A DNA stretch of 64,000 nucleotides from Burkholderia glumae LMG 2196 = ATCC 33617 (GCF_000960995.1 NZ_CP009434.1:186001-250000); one strand, 5' to 3'. Shown: positions 45,977 to 55,676, counted from the first letter of the stretch. Notes: generated by a model from the letters alone, not told the origin. Numbers and translations are program-made.

Positions 45977-47539
45977 TCGGCGAGCCCCGACAGCCATCGA
46001 CGCCGCCGCGCCGGCCGCCGTGTCTCGATCGGCCGGGGCATCGGGCGCGCGCGGCGTGTCGCCCGCGCGCTGGATCCAGCCGCCGCCGAGCGCGCGATAC
46101 AGCGCGACGAGATTCGTCCAGCGGGCCAGACGCGCATTGATCAGCGACTGCCGCGCCGAGTACAGGTCCGTCTGCGCGGTCAGCACCGACAGGTAGCTGT
46201 CCACCCCGTTCCTGTAGCGCAGGTTCGACAGCTCGAAGCGACGCTGCTGCGCGTGCTCGTTACGCTCGAGTGCTGCAATCTCCTGGTCGTATGTGCCGCG
46301 TGCGGCGAGGCCGTCCGATACTTCGCGGAATGCCGACTGGATCGCCTTCTCGTAGTTCGAGATCTCGATGCGCTTCTGCACGTTGGCGAGATCCAGGTTC
46401 GCGATGTTCTGCCCGCCCGCGAAGATCGGCAGGGTGAGTTGCGGCGCGAACGACCAGGCCGCCGTGCCGGCCTTGAACAGGCCGTCGAGCGTCGGGCTGG
46501 CGGTGCCGAACGCGCCCGTCAGCGAGATGCGCGGGAAGAACGCAGCGCGTGCCGCGCCGATGTTCGCGTTCGCTGCCTTCAGCATCTGCTCGGCCTGCAT
46601 CACGTCCGGACGGCGCGTGAGCAGATCCGACGGCAATCCGGCCGGCACGTCGGTCAGCAGGTTCTGCGCGTCGAGCGGCATGCCCGCCGGCAGGTCGTCC
46701 GGCAGCGGCTCGCCGATCAGCAGCACCAGCGCGTTCAGTGCCTGCGCGCGGGCACGCGCCTGCGCCTGCTGGTTAGCAAGCGCCTGCTCGACCACCGTCT
46801 GGGCCTGACGCAAGTCGAGCTCCGAGCCCGTGCCGTTGTCGAACTGCAGCTTCGTCAGGTCGTAAGACGCCTGCGCGTTCTTCAGCGTGTTTTCCGTCAC
46901 CTTCAGCAGCTCGTCGGTCGACAGCAGCGTCAGGTACTGGTCGGCCACCTGCGACACGAGCGAGATCTCGGTCGCCTGCCGCGCGTAAGACGTCGCCAGG
47001 TACTGCGCGAGGGCCTGGTCCTTCAGGCTCTGGACCCGGCCGAACAGGTCGAGTTCCCACGACGCGGACAGGCCGACGTTGTAGGTGGTCGTGAGGTTGC
47101 GGCCCGGAATCGCCGCGAGCGAACTCGGCACACGCTGGCGATTGCCGGTTCCGGTCGCCTCGAGTGTCGGCAACAGCCCCGCACGCGTGATCTGGTACTG
47201 CGCCCGCGATGCCTCGATGTTCAGCACCGCGACGCGCAGATCGCGGTTGTTCTTCAGCGCGATCTCGATCAGCCGCTGCAGGCGCGGATCGACGAAGAAT
47301 TCGCGCCAGCCGATCGCGGTGGCCGGCTGGCCGTTCGCGCTGCGCGTGCCGGCCGCGCCCGGCTGCGCAGCGTAGACGCCGTCGGCCGGGTACGCCTGCG
47401 CAACGGGCGCGTCGGGCCGCGTGTAATGCGGTGCCAGCGTGCAGCCCGTCGTGGTGCATAGCACGGCCGCCGCGATGGCCAGCCTGCAAAGTCGGTGCTT
47501 GCTGCCCCCGTTGCGTCCGGTTACGAATTGCACCTTCAT
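45953..47539 (-). CDS. RND-pump outer-membrane channel (OprM/NodT family)
   Basis: 528-residue lipoprotein channel. The signal ends in lipobox CTTTGCTLAP (Cys near residue 33). Two outer-membrane-efflux repeats follow: first with WREFFVDPRLQRLIEIALKNNRDLRVAVLNIE (partly shown) and TTTYNVGLSASWELDLFGRV; second with AANANIGAARAAFFPRISLTG and AWSFAPQLTLPIFAGG. The core ends at LYRALGGGW near 488. The remaining ~40 residues are Ala/Asp-rich and finish REAGSNSP, coded by the inverted repeat of an IS remnant. ATGA overlap with the pump gene. No local regulator is seen for this operon. Confidence 0.92.
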   Translation of the reverse strand: MKVQFVTGRNGGSKHRLCRLAIAAAVLCTTTGCTLAPHYTRPDAPVAQAYPADGVYAAQPGAAGTRSANGQPATAIGWREFFVDPRLQRLIEIALKNNRDLRVAVLNIEASRAQYQITRAGLLPTLEATGTGNRQRVPSSLAAIPGRNLTTTYNVGLSASWELDLFGRVQSLKDQALAQYLATSYARQATEISLVSQVADQYLTLLSTDELLKVTENTLKNAQASYDLTKLQFDNGTGSELDLRQAQTVVEQALANQQAQARARAQALNALVLLIGEPLPDDLPAGMPLDAQNLLTDVPAGLPSDLLTRRPDVMQAEQMLKAANANIGAARAAFFPRISLTGAFGTASPTLDGLFKAGTAAWSFAPQLTLPIFAGGQNIANLDLANVQKRIEISNYEKAIQSAFREVSDGLAARGTYDQEIAALERNEHAQQRRFELSNLRYRNGVDSYLSVLTAQTDLYSARQSLINARLARWTNLVALYRALGGGWIQRAGDTPRAPDAPADRDTAAGAAASMAVGARREAGSNSP

Positions 47540-50500
47540 ACGGCCTCCAGCACGCGGGCGCGTTCATTGTTCGCCGCCTCGCGATGGCGCTTGGCGATCA
47601 GCGTATACACGGTCGGCAGCACGAACAGCGTAAACAGCGTACCGACCAGCATGCCGGTCGAGACCGTGATCCCGATCGCGAAGCGGCTGGCCGCGCCGGC
47701 CCCGCGCGCGAAGATCAGCGGCACGAGTCCCGCCACCATCGCGGCCGTCGTCATCAGGATCGGCCGCAGCCGTACCGCCGCCGCGTGCTCGATCGCCGCG
47801 CGGCGGTCGAGGTGCTGCGTGCGCTGCAGCTCGTTCGCGAAGCTCACCATCAGGATGCCGTGCTTGGAAATGAGACCGATCAGCGTCACGAGCCCGATCT
47901 GCGTATAGATGTTCAGCGTCGCGAAGCCGAGGTACAGCGGCACCAGCGCGCCGCACACCGACAGCGGCACCGACACGAGGATCACCAGCGGATCCCGCAG
48001 GCTCTCGAACTGCGCGGCGAGCACCAGAAAGATGACGACGAGCGCGAACACGAACGTGACTGTCAGCCGGTTCCCCTCCTGCACGTATTGCCGCGATTCG
48101 CCGAGCCAGTCGATGTCGTAGCCGGCCGGCAGCGGCTGTTTCTCCAGAAACTCCACCGCTTGCCCCATTGTCACGCCCGGCGCGGCCACCGCCGACAAGG
48201 TCGCGGAGTTCAGCTGGTTGAACTGCGTGAGCGCGTTCGCTTGGCTGCCGTTCGACACGTGCACGACGGTCGACAGCGCCACCATCTTGCCGCCGCGCGT
48301 TTTCACGTAGTAGTGGTTCAGCATATCCGACGACAGGCGCTCCGCGCGCGCGACCTGCGGAATCACGTCGTACGAGCGTCCGTTGTGGTTGAAGCGGTTC
48401 ACATAGTTCTCGCCCACCAGCACCGCGAGCGTATCGGCGATGTCCTTCATCGTCACGCCGAGCGCGTTCGCCTGGTTGCGGTCGATGGTGACGCCGACCG
48501 CGCGGCTGTCGAACGTCAGATCGCTGTCGACCACCGCAAACAGTCCGCTCTTCGAGGCGGCCGCCTTCAATTTCTCCATCGTCGCGAAGATGTCGTTGAA
48601 GCCCGTGGGCGCGCGCAGCACCATCTGGATCGGCAGGCCGCCGCTCGAGGCGGGCAGCGACGGCAGCAGGAACGTGAACACCTGGTCGCCCGCGATCGCA
48701 TTGGCGCGCGCCTGCACACGCGCCTGCAGGTCGGCCGCACTGCGTGTGCGCTTCGACCAGTCGACGAGGTTCACGCCGGCGAAGCCGAGATTGGCCCCGC
48801 CGACACCGTTCAACACGAAGCTGGTATCCGCCTCGGGCAGCGAGCGGAACACCTTCTCGATCTGCGGCGCATAGCGTTCGAGGTAGTCCAGATTCGCATA
48901 CTGCGGCGCCTTCACCTGCAGCATAATCGAGCCCTGGTCCTCCTGCGGCGCCAGCTCGCGCTTCACGCCGCTGAACAGCACGCCGATGCCCAACAGCACG
49001 CCCGCGCCAAAGACCAGCACCGCCGGCCGGGCGCCGAGGCTTGCGTGCAGCAGGCGGCGGTACCCGTGCGTGACGCGCGACAGCGTGTGTTCGATCGCCC
49101 GTGCGACACGGCCCTCCGACATCCGGCTATCGAGCAGCAGCGAGCTGAGCATCGGCGATAGCGTCAAGGCGATGACCGCGGACACGCACACCGCCCCTGC
49201 GAGCGTGAAGGCGAACTCGCGGAACAGCGATCCGGTCAGCCCGCCCATTAGCCCGATCGGCGCGTACACCGCAACCAGCGTGATGGTCATCACGATCACC
49301 GGCGAGGCGATCTCGCGCGCGCCGAGCAGCGCTGCGCGCGCGGGCGGCTCGCCGGATTCCATGTGCCGGTGAATGTTCTCGACGACGACGATCGCGTCGT
49401 CGACGACCAGCCCGATCGCCAGCACCATCGCGAGCAGCGTGAGCAGGTTCAGCGAGAAGCCGGCGGCCAGCATCAGCGCGGCAGACCCGACGAGTGCGAG
49501 CGGAATCGTCACCACCGGGATGATGACCGCGCGGAACGAGCCGAGGAACAGGAAGATCACCACCACCACGATCGCGATCGCCTCGATGATCGTCTCGCGC
49601 ACCTCGTCGATCGACGCGTTGACGAAGCGCGCGACGTCAAACACGTCGCCGATCCTGACGCTGGCCGGCTTGCTGCGCTCCATCGTCGGCAGCAGCGCCT
49701 TTACGCCACGCACGATGTCCAGCGGGTTGCCCGACGGTGTCGCGTTGATTGCGATGTTGACCGCGCGGCGCCCGTTCATCAGTGCGCTCGCGTTGTACTG
49801 CTGGCCGCCGAGCTCGATCGTCGCCACGTCGCGCAACCGCACGAAGCTGCCGTTGGCCTCCGATTTCACGACGAGGTTGCCGAACGCGCCGACATCGGTC
49901 AGGTCGGTGTCCGCGGAAATGTCGGCGACGGTCAGCTCGCCCTTCAACTGGCCCGGCGCAGCCTGCACGTTGTTCGCCTTCAGCGCGGCCGCGACATCGC
50001 CGGCCGAGAGCCCGTGCGCCGCCAGCCGCGACGCGTCGAGCCAGACCCGCATCGCGAGATTCTGCCCGCCGACGATTTCGGCGGACGCCACGCCCGGCAC
50101 CGTGGTGACGAGCGGCTGGGCCACGCGAACCACGTAGTCGGTGATCTCGGGAATCGACAGCGTATCGCTCGAGAAGCCCAGGTACATGACGGCCGTGGGT
50201 GCGTCGGTCAGCTTGGTGATCACCGAGTCGTACGCCCCTTCGGGCATCTTGTACTTGACCTCCTGCACCTTCGCCATGATTTCCGTCATCGCGCGGTCGG
50301 CGTTCGCATTCAGGCGCAGCCGCGCCTTCACGACGCTCTTGCCCTGCGTGGATGTGGAAGTCAGATATTCGACGCCGTCCGCGGTCGCGATCGACTGGGC
50401 GATCGGTGTCGTCACGAAACCCTGCATCAGCGCCTGCGACGCACCGGGATAGGCCGTCTCGACGCTGATCGTCGCGCTCTCCAGCATCGGGTACTGACGC

Positions 50501-50622
50501 ACCGGCAGCGCAACCAGCGAGCGCAGGCCCACCAGCAGGATCAGCAGGCTGCAGACCATCGACAGCACCGGCCGCCGCACGAAGATGTCGGTGAAACGCG
50601 CGCCTTGCGTCGTCTGGCTCAT
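47536..50622 (-). CDS. RND multidrug efflux transporter (AcrB/HAE1 type)
   Basis: 1028-residue inner-membrane proton-driven pump. FTDIFVRRPVLSMVCSLLILLVG is the first membrane helix; QYPMLESATISVETAYPGAS opens the porter domain. Helix 4 contains the proton-relay aspartates in GLVVDDAIVVVENIHRH (near 403-415); a second pattern at ~930-960 has GIVTLIGLISKHGILMVSFANEL-like sequence (read as GLVTLIGLISKHGILMV). Twelve membrane segments in two halves are evident. Shorter than AcrB (~1049). Overlaps the adaptor gene upstream and the channel gene downstream by ATGA, giving a complete tripartite system. Substrate not predictable. Confidence 0.95.
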   Translation of the reverse strand: MSQTTQGARFTDIFVRRPVLSMVCSLLILLVGLRSLVALPVRQYPMLESATISVETAYPGASQALMQGFVTTPIAQSIATADGVEYLTSTSTQGKSVVKARLRLNANADRAMTEIMAKVQEVKYKMPEGAYDSVITKLTDAPTAVMYLGFSSDTLSIPEITDYVVRVAQPLVTTVPGVASAEIVGGQNLAMRVWLDASRLAAHGLSAGDVAAALKANNVQAAPGQLKGELTVADISADTDLTDVGAFGNLVVKSEANGSFVRLRDVATIELGGQQYNASALMNGRRAVNIAINATPSGNPLDIVRGVKALLPTMERSKPASVRIGDVFDVARFVNASIDEVRETIIEAIAIVVVVIFLFLGSFRAVIIPVVTIPLALVGSAALMLAAGFSLNLLTLLAMVLAIGLVVDDAIVVVENIHRHMESGEPPARAALLGAREIASPVIVMTITLVAVYAPIGLMGGLTGSLFREFAFTLAGAVCVSAVIALTLSPMLSSLLLDSRMSEGRVARAIEHTLSRVTHGYRRLLHASLGARPAVLVFGAGVLLGIGVLFSGVKRELAPQEDQGSIMLQVKAPQYANLDYLERYAPQIEKVFRSLPEADTSFVLNGVGGANLGFAGVNLVDWSKRTRSAADLQARVQARANAIAGDQVFTFLLPSLPASSGGLPIQMVLRAPTGFNDIFATMEKLKAAASKSGLFAVVDSDLTFDSRAVGVTIDRNQANALGVTMKDIADTLAVLVGENYVNRFNHNGRSYDVIPQVARAERLSSDMLNHYYVKTRGGKMVALSTVVHVSNGSQANALTQFNQLNSATLSAVAAPGVTMGQAVEFLEKQPLPAGYDIDWLGESRQYVQEGNRLTVTFVFALVVIFLVLAAQFESLRDPLVILVSVPLSVCGALVPLYLGFATLNIYTQIGLVTLIGLISKHGILMVSFANELQRTQHLDRRAAIEHAAAVRLRPILMTTAAMVAGLVPLIFARGAGAASRFAIGITVSTGMLVGTLFTLFVLPTVYTLIAKRHREAANNERARVLEAV

Positions 50623-51722
50623 CGCACCGTCTCCCGTTGTGTGGCGGCGTCGGCCAGCGTCTGCACCTTCTCGCCCGGCGCGACGCGCAACTGCCCGGTC
50701 GTCACCACCACGTCGCCGGCGCGCAGCCCGTCTTCGATAACGATGCGGCCACGCTCTCGCGCGCCGGCACGCACCTGGCGCACGCGCGCAAAGCCGACGC
50801 CGCGCCCATCTCGCTGCTCGACCACGATCACGGTATCCCCCGCCTGGGAGGTCTGCACCGCGGTATCCGGCACGCTGATCACCGCGTCGCGGCGCTGCAG
50901 CACCACGTGCGCGTCGATATACATCCCGGGACGCAGCAGCTGGTCCGTATTGTTCACCGTGGCCTGCACGGTGATGTTCCGGGTCTCGTCACCGACCTGC
51001 GGCTCGATAGCCGTCACGCGCGCCTCGAACGTCCGCCCCGGATACGGATCTGCCGTCACGCGCACCGTCTGGCCGAGCGACACGCGGCCCAACTCCTTCT
51101 GCGGCACCGTGAAGTTCGCGTACAACACGCTCAGGTCCGTCAGCGTCGCGATCGCGTCACCCGGGTTCAGGTACTGCCCGAGGTTCACGCGGCGCAAGCC
51201 GATCACGCCGGAAAACGGCGCGCGGATCAGTTTTTGCGTAATGACCGCCTGCGTTTCGCGGATATCGGCGCGCGCGGCGTCGAGTTCGTAGCGGCGCGCG
51301 TCGAACGTCGCCTTCGGCTCGGCCCCGTTCGGCACGAGTTGCTCCGCGCGTGCGAACTGCCGGCGCGTGTAGTCGACCTTCGCCTGCAGCCCGGCGAGCT
51401 TCGCCTGCTCGGGCGCGTCGTACAGCTGCACCAGCGTTTGCCCGGCGCGCACCTGCGTGCCGGCCACGAACTCGATGCCGACGACGCGGCCCGCGACTTC
51501 CGGTGCGATGGTCACCTGCCGTACCGCTTCCAGCGAGCCGACCGCGTCGAGCGTCGGCGCATCCGCCTTCGGCTGCACGACCATCGTTTCGACCGGCAAC
51601 GGCGGCGACGGCACGGCAGGCCGATCGGCAGCCGATACCCGTTCCGTGCGCCAAAGAAACAATGCGCCAGACAGGACGAACAACGCGCCTGCGGCATATA
51701 ACACAGAGCGTCTCACCGACAT
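50619..51722 (-). CDS. RND periplasmic adaptor (HlyD/MFP family)
   Basis: 367 residues. An N-terminal membrane anchor or signal (SVLYAAGALFVLSGALFLW) is followed by the lipoyl domain (EAVRQVTIAPEVAGRVVGIEF, KLIRAPFSGVIGLRRVNLGQYL), an alpha-hairpin (about 100-160), a beta-barrel (NFTVPQKELGRVSLGQTVRV) and a membrane-proximal domain ending GEKVQTLAD. No lipobox Cys, so an uncleaved anchor is more likely. First gene of the operon; 160 bp separate it from the DoxX gene upstream, with a terminator between. Confidence 0.93.
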   Translation of the reverse strand: MSVRRSVLYAAGALFVLSGALFLWRTERVSAADRPAVPSPPLPVETMVVQPKADAPTLDAVGSLEAVRQVTIAPEVAGRVVGIEFVAGTQVRAGQTLVQLYDAPEQAKLAGLQAKVDYTRRQFARAEQLVPNGAEPKATFDARRYELDAARADIRETQAVITQKLIRAPFSGVIGLRRVNLGQYLNPGDAIATLTDLSVLYANFTVPQKELGRVSLGQTVRVTADPYPGRTFEARVTAIEPQVGDETRNITVQATVNNTDQLLRPGMYIDAHVVLQRRDAVISVPDTAVQTSQAGDTVIVVEQRDGRGVGFARVRQVRAGARERGRIVIEDGLRAGDVVVTTGQLRVAPGEKVQTLADAATQRETVR

Positions 51723-51822
51723 CTCCCCAACGAATCAATCATGACATCAGTTTGCGTGGACTCGGCGCGCCCGGACGTCAACTTTTTGAATCCCCGTTTA
51801 AATATTTCGCATGCCCGACACG

Positions 51823-51862
51823 AAAAAAAAGGCGTGCCCCGGACGAGCGGGACAGCCGGCGA
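51823..51862 (-). terminator. Probable Rho-independent terminator of the oxygenase-MFS-DoxX operon
   Basis: In the minus direction a short GC stem (CCCG-CTCGTC-CGGG within a GC-rich block) is followed by GGCACGCC and eight T residues (complement of A8 at 51823-51830). It lies 20 bp after the DoxX stop and upstream of the RND adaptor. Confidence 0.5.
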
Positions 51863-51881
51863 AGGGACAGCGGCCAGAAGG

Positions 51882-52316
51882 TCAGGCGGCCGTGTCGAGC
51901 GATCGCGACGCACGAAGGGACCATGCGCGCGCATACGGGTGTGACAGGGCCAAAAGGACGGCGCCGAACAGCAGCAATGGATTGGTACTGACCGCCCCGC
52001 ACATGAGGAACAGCATCGACATCGCTGCCGCGCCGGCAATGCCCCACGCAGTCGCGATGCCGAGCAGGATCGACAGCCCTGCTGCCAGCTCGAGGCAGGG
52101 CACGACCAGGTTGACCGCGGCAAGGTTCGGAAGCGCGAGGTGTACGATCGCGCTGGACAGCGCGAGCCGAACGGCTTCGGGCGCCGCCGTGGACCGCGAG
52201 ACGGCAGCTGTCAGGAAGGGCCCCGCATCGAAGTGCCCGACGATCTTCGTCAAGCCCGCCCAGCTCCAGAACGCGCCCAGTACCAGCCGCAGCGCGAGCG
52301 CGAGGCCGGCCTTCAT
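51882..52316 (-). CDS. DoxX-family membrane protein
   Basis: 144 residues with four predicted membrane helices: ALRLVLGAFWSWAGLTKIVG, an internal AVNLVVPCLELAAGLSILLGI, AAAMSMLFLMCGAV and LLLFGAVLLALSHPY. The first helix with G-x-x-F-x-x-A/G-x-x-K is typical of DoxX/DoxD proteins, whose roles vary (quinone-linked or sulfur-linked redox, MauE-like). ATG 52316 overlaps the MFS stop as ATGA. A longer reading frame back to 53162 lies within the MFS gene in another frame and is rejected. Confidence 0.8.
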   Translation of the reverse strand: MKAGLALALRLVLGAFWSWAGLTKIVGHFDAGPFLTAAVSRSTAAPEAVRLALSSAIVHLALPNLAAVNLVVPCLELAAGLSILLGIATAWGIAGAAAMSMLFLMCGAVSTNPLLLFGAVLLALSHPYARAWSLRASRSLDTAA

Positions 52317-53503
52317 CGCGCCACCTGTGGATGCAGGCGATGCAGTTGCCGGAAGCCGATCATGGTCACGCCCAGCAGACACGCGAACATGATGGCGATC
52401 GCCGCGTTCGTCTCCATCGGCAGCGCGCTGACGATCCCCGACACGATCGAGCCGAGCGCAAGCATCAGGCATCCCTGCAGGCTTGCGGCGGCGCCCGCGC
52501 GGCCCGGGAACAGGGCCATCGAGCGAGCCATCGCGTTGGAGAAGATGAAGCCCTGCGCAAACGCGATCAGCATGATCCCGCCGAGCGCGGTCGCCAGGCT
52601 CAGCTCGCTGCCGCTCGATGCCACGCAGGCGACCCCGAGCGCAAAGGTCACGATGCCGCCGCGCATCAGCTGCTCGCCGTTGAAGCGCCGGATCAGGCTC
52701 CGGTTCAGCGTCGTGCCGCCGAGGTAGCACACGCCGACGCCGAGCGCGGTGGCACCGAAGTACGACGCGGAATGCCCGAGGCGGGTTTGCACGATGTACG
52801 GCCCGATCACGTTCCACATCAGGAACGCCGAGAAGCTCATCCCGAGCATCGCCACGGCCGACTGGAAGTGCGAGTCGGACAGGATCTCGCGATAGCCCGC
52901 AATGGTCTGCCGCGGCGTGCGCCGCAGCTCCGGCCGCAGCGTCTCGCGCAGGCCCGCGAACGCGAACGACAGCACGACCAGGCCGTAGCCGCAGTACACC
53001 ACGAAGTTCCAGCGCCAGCCGGCCCACTCCTGCACGTGTCCGCCCACATACGGCGCGACCACGGGGCCCAGCCCGAACGCGAGGCTGAGGTAGACGATCG
53101 CGACGCGGAAGCGGTCGCCCTTGAGCCGGTCGACCAGCACGGCGCGCGCCACGACCTGGCATGATCCGATCGCGAAGCCCTGAATCGCGCGTGCCGCCAT
53201 CAGCACCTCAAACGAGGGCGCGGCGACCGCGAGCGCACTGCCGGCGATGAACAGCGCAAGGCCGAACAGTATCGACGGGCGTCTGCCCCACCAGTCCGTC
53301 AGCATGCCGAACGCGAGCTGGCCGATCGCATAGAACACGAGCGTGATCGTGATGGTGTTCTGCATCATGCTCGGCATGACATTGAGTTCTCGACCGATGG
53401 CCGGAATGCTGGGCGCATAGAGGTCGATCGCGATCCCGCCGACGCTGTTGATCAGCGGGGCTAGGAACACGAGGAAATTTTCGTATCTGTTTGAGTTCGA
53501 CAT
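52313..53503 (-). CDS. MFS exporter, Bcr/CflA (DHA1) type
   Basis: 396 residues with twelve membrane segments. IDLYAPSIPAIGRELNV is the Bcr/CflA opening, and FGMLTDWWGRRPSILFGLALF carries the MFS motif A (G-x-L-x-D-x-x-G-R-R). Motif C-like GLGPVVAPYVGGHV in helix 5 is typical of drug:proton antiporters. Placement after the ligase and hemolysin-family genes, and translational coupling with DoxX, suggests export of the pathway product or self-protection. Confidence 0.9.
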   Translation of the reverse strand: MSNSNRYENFLVFLAPLINSVGGIAIDLYAPSIPAIGRELNVMPSMMQNTITITLVFYAIGQLAFGMLTDWWGRRPSILFGLALFIAGSALAVAAPSFEVLMAARAIQGFAIGSCQVVARAVLVDRLKGDRFRVAIVYLSLAFGLGPVVAPYVGGHVQEWAGWRWNFVVYCGYGLVVLSFAFAGLRETLRPELRRTPRQTIAGYREILSDSHFQSAVAMLGMSFSAFLMWNVIGPYIVQTRLGHSASYFGATALGVGVCYLGGTTLNRSLIRRFNGEQLMRGGIVTFALGVACVASSGSELSLATALGGIMLIAFAQGFIFSNAMARSMALFPGRAGAAASLQGCLMLALGSIVSGIVSALPMETNAAIAIMFACLLGVTMIGFRQLHRLHPQVAR

Positions 53504-53560
53504 GAGGACGCTCCCGAAATGACGGGACAGGCCGACGCGAGTGCGTGCGGCCTGCCGGAA

Positions 53561-54187
53561 TCAATGACCGTTTGCCGCGTATTCAACCTGCCTGAGCGGC
53601 ATACGGGCCGACGGCGGATCGTCGAGCGGGCTCCACATCGGCAAATCGGTGCGCCTGGCCATCTCGTCGATCTTCACCATGATGACGCGCGGGGAGTTGT
53701 CGTAGTACGTACCCCAGTCGACATGGTGATCACGCACCCGGCTCACGCAGGCGCGGCCGAGATCGTCATAGGCGATTTGCAACGACTGCACGATGTAACG
53801 TACCCGCTCCGTCGCCGTCATCAGCACGTACCGGTAGTGGTGCTGGGCCAAGGTGCGGAACACGCTCGCGATCAGGTAGCGCCCGGCACCCTTCGCGCCG
53901 AATGACGAAAACTGTCCGAGCTCGACCAGCTCCGCACGCGAGAGCCCATACAGGCTCGTCAGCGATTCGTCGAGGTAGTGCTCGGAGAACAGCCGGGCAC
54001 TGTCGCCCCAGCTGAGCCCGAGACAGGCGTATCCGGGCAAGGTCATCTTGCGGTCGGTCAGGCACCAGAACTGGTCCGGGCGCGGCTCCGGACGCGCGCC
54101 GTGCGCCTGGTAGTAGTGCTGCGAGACCGCGAGCTGAATCTCGCGATAGGCGTCCTGGCCGGGATGAAAGGTTCGTACGATGGGCAC
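53561..54187 (-). CDS. Thermostable-hemolysin family protein (GNAT-like)
   Basis: 208 residues resembling the thermostable hemolysin family (PF12261 type). Conserved parts include YREIQLAVSQHYYQAHGA near residue 14, LTDRKMTLPGYACLGLSWGD, LFSEHYLDESL (about 66-77), ELVELGQFSSFGAKGAGRYLI and DWGTYYDNSPRVIMVKID. No signal peptide is present, so a classic secreted lysin role is unlikely. The fold is thought to be acetyltransferase-like, so an acyl- or aminoacyl-transfer step is plausible. It follows the ligase gene by 13 bp and precedes the MFS gene by 57 bp. Confidence 0.75.
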   Translation of the reverse strand: MPIVRTFHPGQDAYREIQLAVSQHYYQAHGARPEPRPDQFWCLTDRKMTLPGYACLGLSWGDSARLFSEHYLDESLTSLYGLSRAELVELGQFSSFGAKGAGRYLIASVFRTLAQHHYRYVLMTATERVRYIVQSLQIAYDDLGRACVSRVRDHHVDWGTYYDNSPRVIMVKIDEMARRTDLPMWSPLDDPPSARMPLRQVEYAANGH

Positions 54188-54200
54188 GATCAGCTCCCGA

Positions 54201-55676
54201 TCAGTAAAGCGACGCCGCGTGATCGCGCTCGATCAGCTGACGGCGCGGTCGCCCGGTGACCGTGTAGTAATCCTTGCGGAAACGCTCGATGTCCGTCACC
54301 ACCCGGAACCGCCGCACGCGTGCGAAATCCGCGAGCCGCGGCTCGATCCGTGCCATCTCGTTGCGCACGGCCGCTTCGTCATGCGTGGACAGTACGATCG
54401 CCGCCGGCTCTTCGCGCCCTTCGCCGAACACCACGATGTCGTCGATCAGCGCGCTTTCCTTGTAAACCGTCTCCACCCACTCCGGCGAGATGTTGCGCGC
54501 CGTGGACAGGATGATCACGTGCTTCTTGCGGCCGGTGATGTACAGGAAACCATCGACGATCTCGGCGAGGTCGCCGGTATGCAGGTAGCCGTCGGTGAGT
54601 TCGCACGACGTATCGTCCGAGTTGTAGTAGCCCGCGCAGAGCGTCGGCGTGCGCACGCGCAGCTCGCCGTCGACGATCACCGGCTCGATCCCGTCGAGGA
54701 AGGTTCCGGCGGAGCCGATGCGGCGTTGCCCCGGATAGTTCAGCGAGATGATCGAACTGTTCTCGCTGAGACCGTACGCTTCGTAGACCTGCACGCCGCG
54801 CTTGTCCAGCGATTCGAGCACGGTGGCCGGAATCTTCGCGCCGCCCGTGATGATGTGCGGGTTGCGGCGGCCGAACAGTTGCGTCGCGGCGATCGACTCC
54901 AGCAGCGCATCGGCCTCCTCGAGCAGCTTTGGCGGCAGATACAGGAAGTTCGGATCGACACGGGCGATCAGGTCCAGGTATTCGCGCGCATTGCCGCTGC
55001 GCGCGCCGTACTCCGCGTAGTTCGCGGGCATCAGCGTCAGCGAACCGCCGGACAGCACCGGCAGGAATACGCCGAGCACCTGTTCGATCAGCAGGCTCAT
55101 CGGCACGATCGACAGGTAGTCGAGCGGGCCGGCCGGCACCCGCTTCAGGACGTTGGTCACCAGCAGGCCGACAGCCTCGTCGCGGATCTTCACCCCCTTC
55201 GGCTTCGACGTCGTACCGGACGTATGGATGATCCCGCAGATGCCCGGCTCGATCCGCTCGCCGGCGGGCGCGCCTGCTGCGGGCCATTCGTCATGGTCGC
55301 CCGCCGCGTTGATGCACGAGATGCCCGGCAGGATCGAGCCGATGCGGGCGGCCGTTTTCGCATCCTGCGTGAAAATCGCGGTTGCCTTGTGCAGCAGACT
55401 GCCGATCTGTTCGTCGGAAAACTCGATCGGCACCGGCAGGAGCACCGCCTTCACGCGCAAGATCGCGAGCATCGTTGCCACCCACGTGTAGCTGGAGCGC
55501 GCGGCAATACCGAACACGAGACCGCTGCAGTCGCCGTATATCTCTTCCAGCTTGCCACCGATCCGCGCGACGTCTGCGCGCAGTTCATCGAGCGAGTATT
55601 CACGGCCGTCCATCTCCCGCACGACAATACGGTTCGGCGCTTCGGCGAAATGGCGTTCGATGAGTGCGCTGATCAT
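54201..55676 (-). CDS. Adenylate-forming ligase (acyl-CoA/acyl-AMP ligase family)
   Basis: 491 residues. ANL motifs: A3 HTSGTTSKPKG near 150-160, A4/A5 region VYEAYGLSENSS, A7 YLHTGDLAEI, and A8 FLYITGRKKHVIILSTARNISPEWVE (partly shown), whose form is nearest to long-chain acyl-CoA synthetases. The C-terminus reads YYTVTGRPRRQ where the usual A10 lysine is expected, so that residue appears to be Arg. There is no carrier-protein gene nearby. ATG 55676 overlaps the oxygenase stop as ATGA; upstream in-frame sequence is a shadow. It presumably activates the acid that the oxygenase makes or uses. Confidence 0.85.
   Translation of the reverse strand: MISALIERHFAEAPNRIVVREMDGREYSLDELRADVARIGGKLEEIYGDCSGLVFGIAARSSYTWVATMLAILRVKAVLLPVPIEFSDEQIGSLLHKATAIFTQDAKTAARIGSILPGISCINAAGDHDEWPAAGAPAGERIEPGICGIIHTSGTTSKPKGVKIRDEAVGLLVTNVLKRVPAGPLDYLSIVPMSLLIEQVLGVFLPVLSGGSLTLMPANYAEYGARSGNAREYLDLIARVDPNFLYLPPKLLEEADALLESIAATQLFGRRNPHIITGGAKIPATVLESLDKRGVQVYEAYGLSENSSIISLNYPGQRRIGSAGTFLDGIEPVIVDGELRVRTPTLCAGYYNSDDTSCELTDGYLHTGDLAEIVDGFLYITGRKKHVIILSTARNISPEWVETVYKESALIDDIVVFGEGREEPAAIVLSTHDEAAVRNEMARIEPRLADFARVRRFRVVTDIERFRKDYYTVTGRPRRQLIERDHAASLY

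Noticed and set aside
52317..53162. 426-residue frame covering the DoxX region and part of the MFS gene
   Set aside because: Only the last 144 residues look like a protein; the rest is Arg/Gly-rich and lies inside the MFS gene in another frame.
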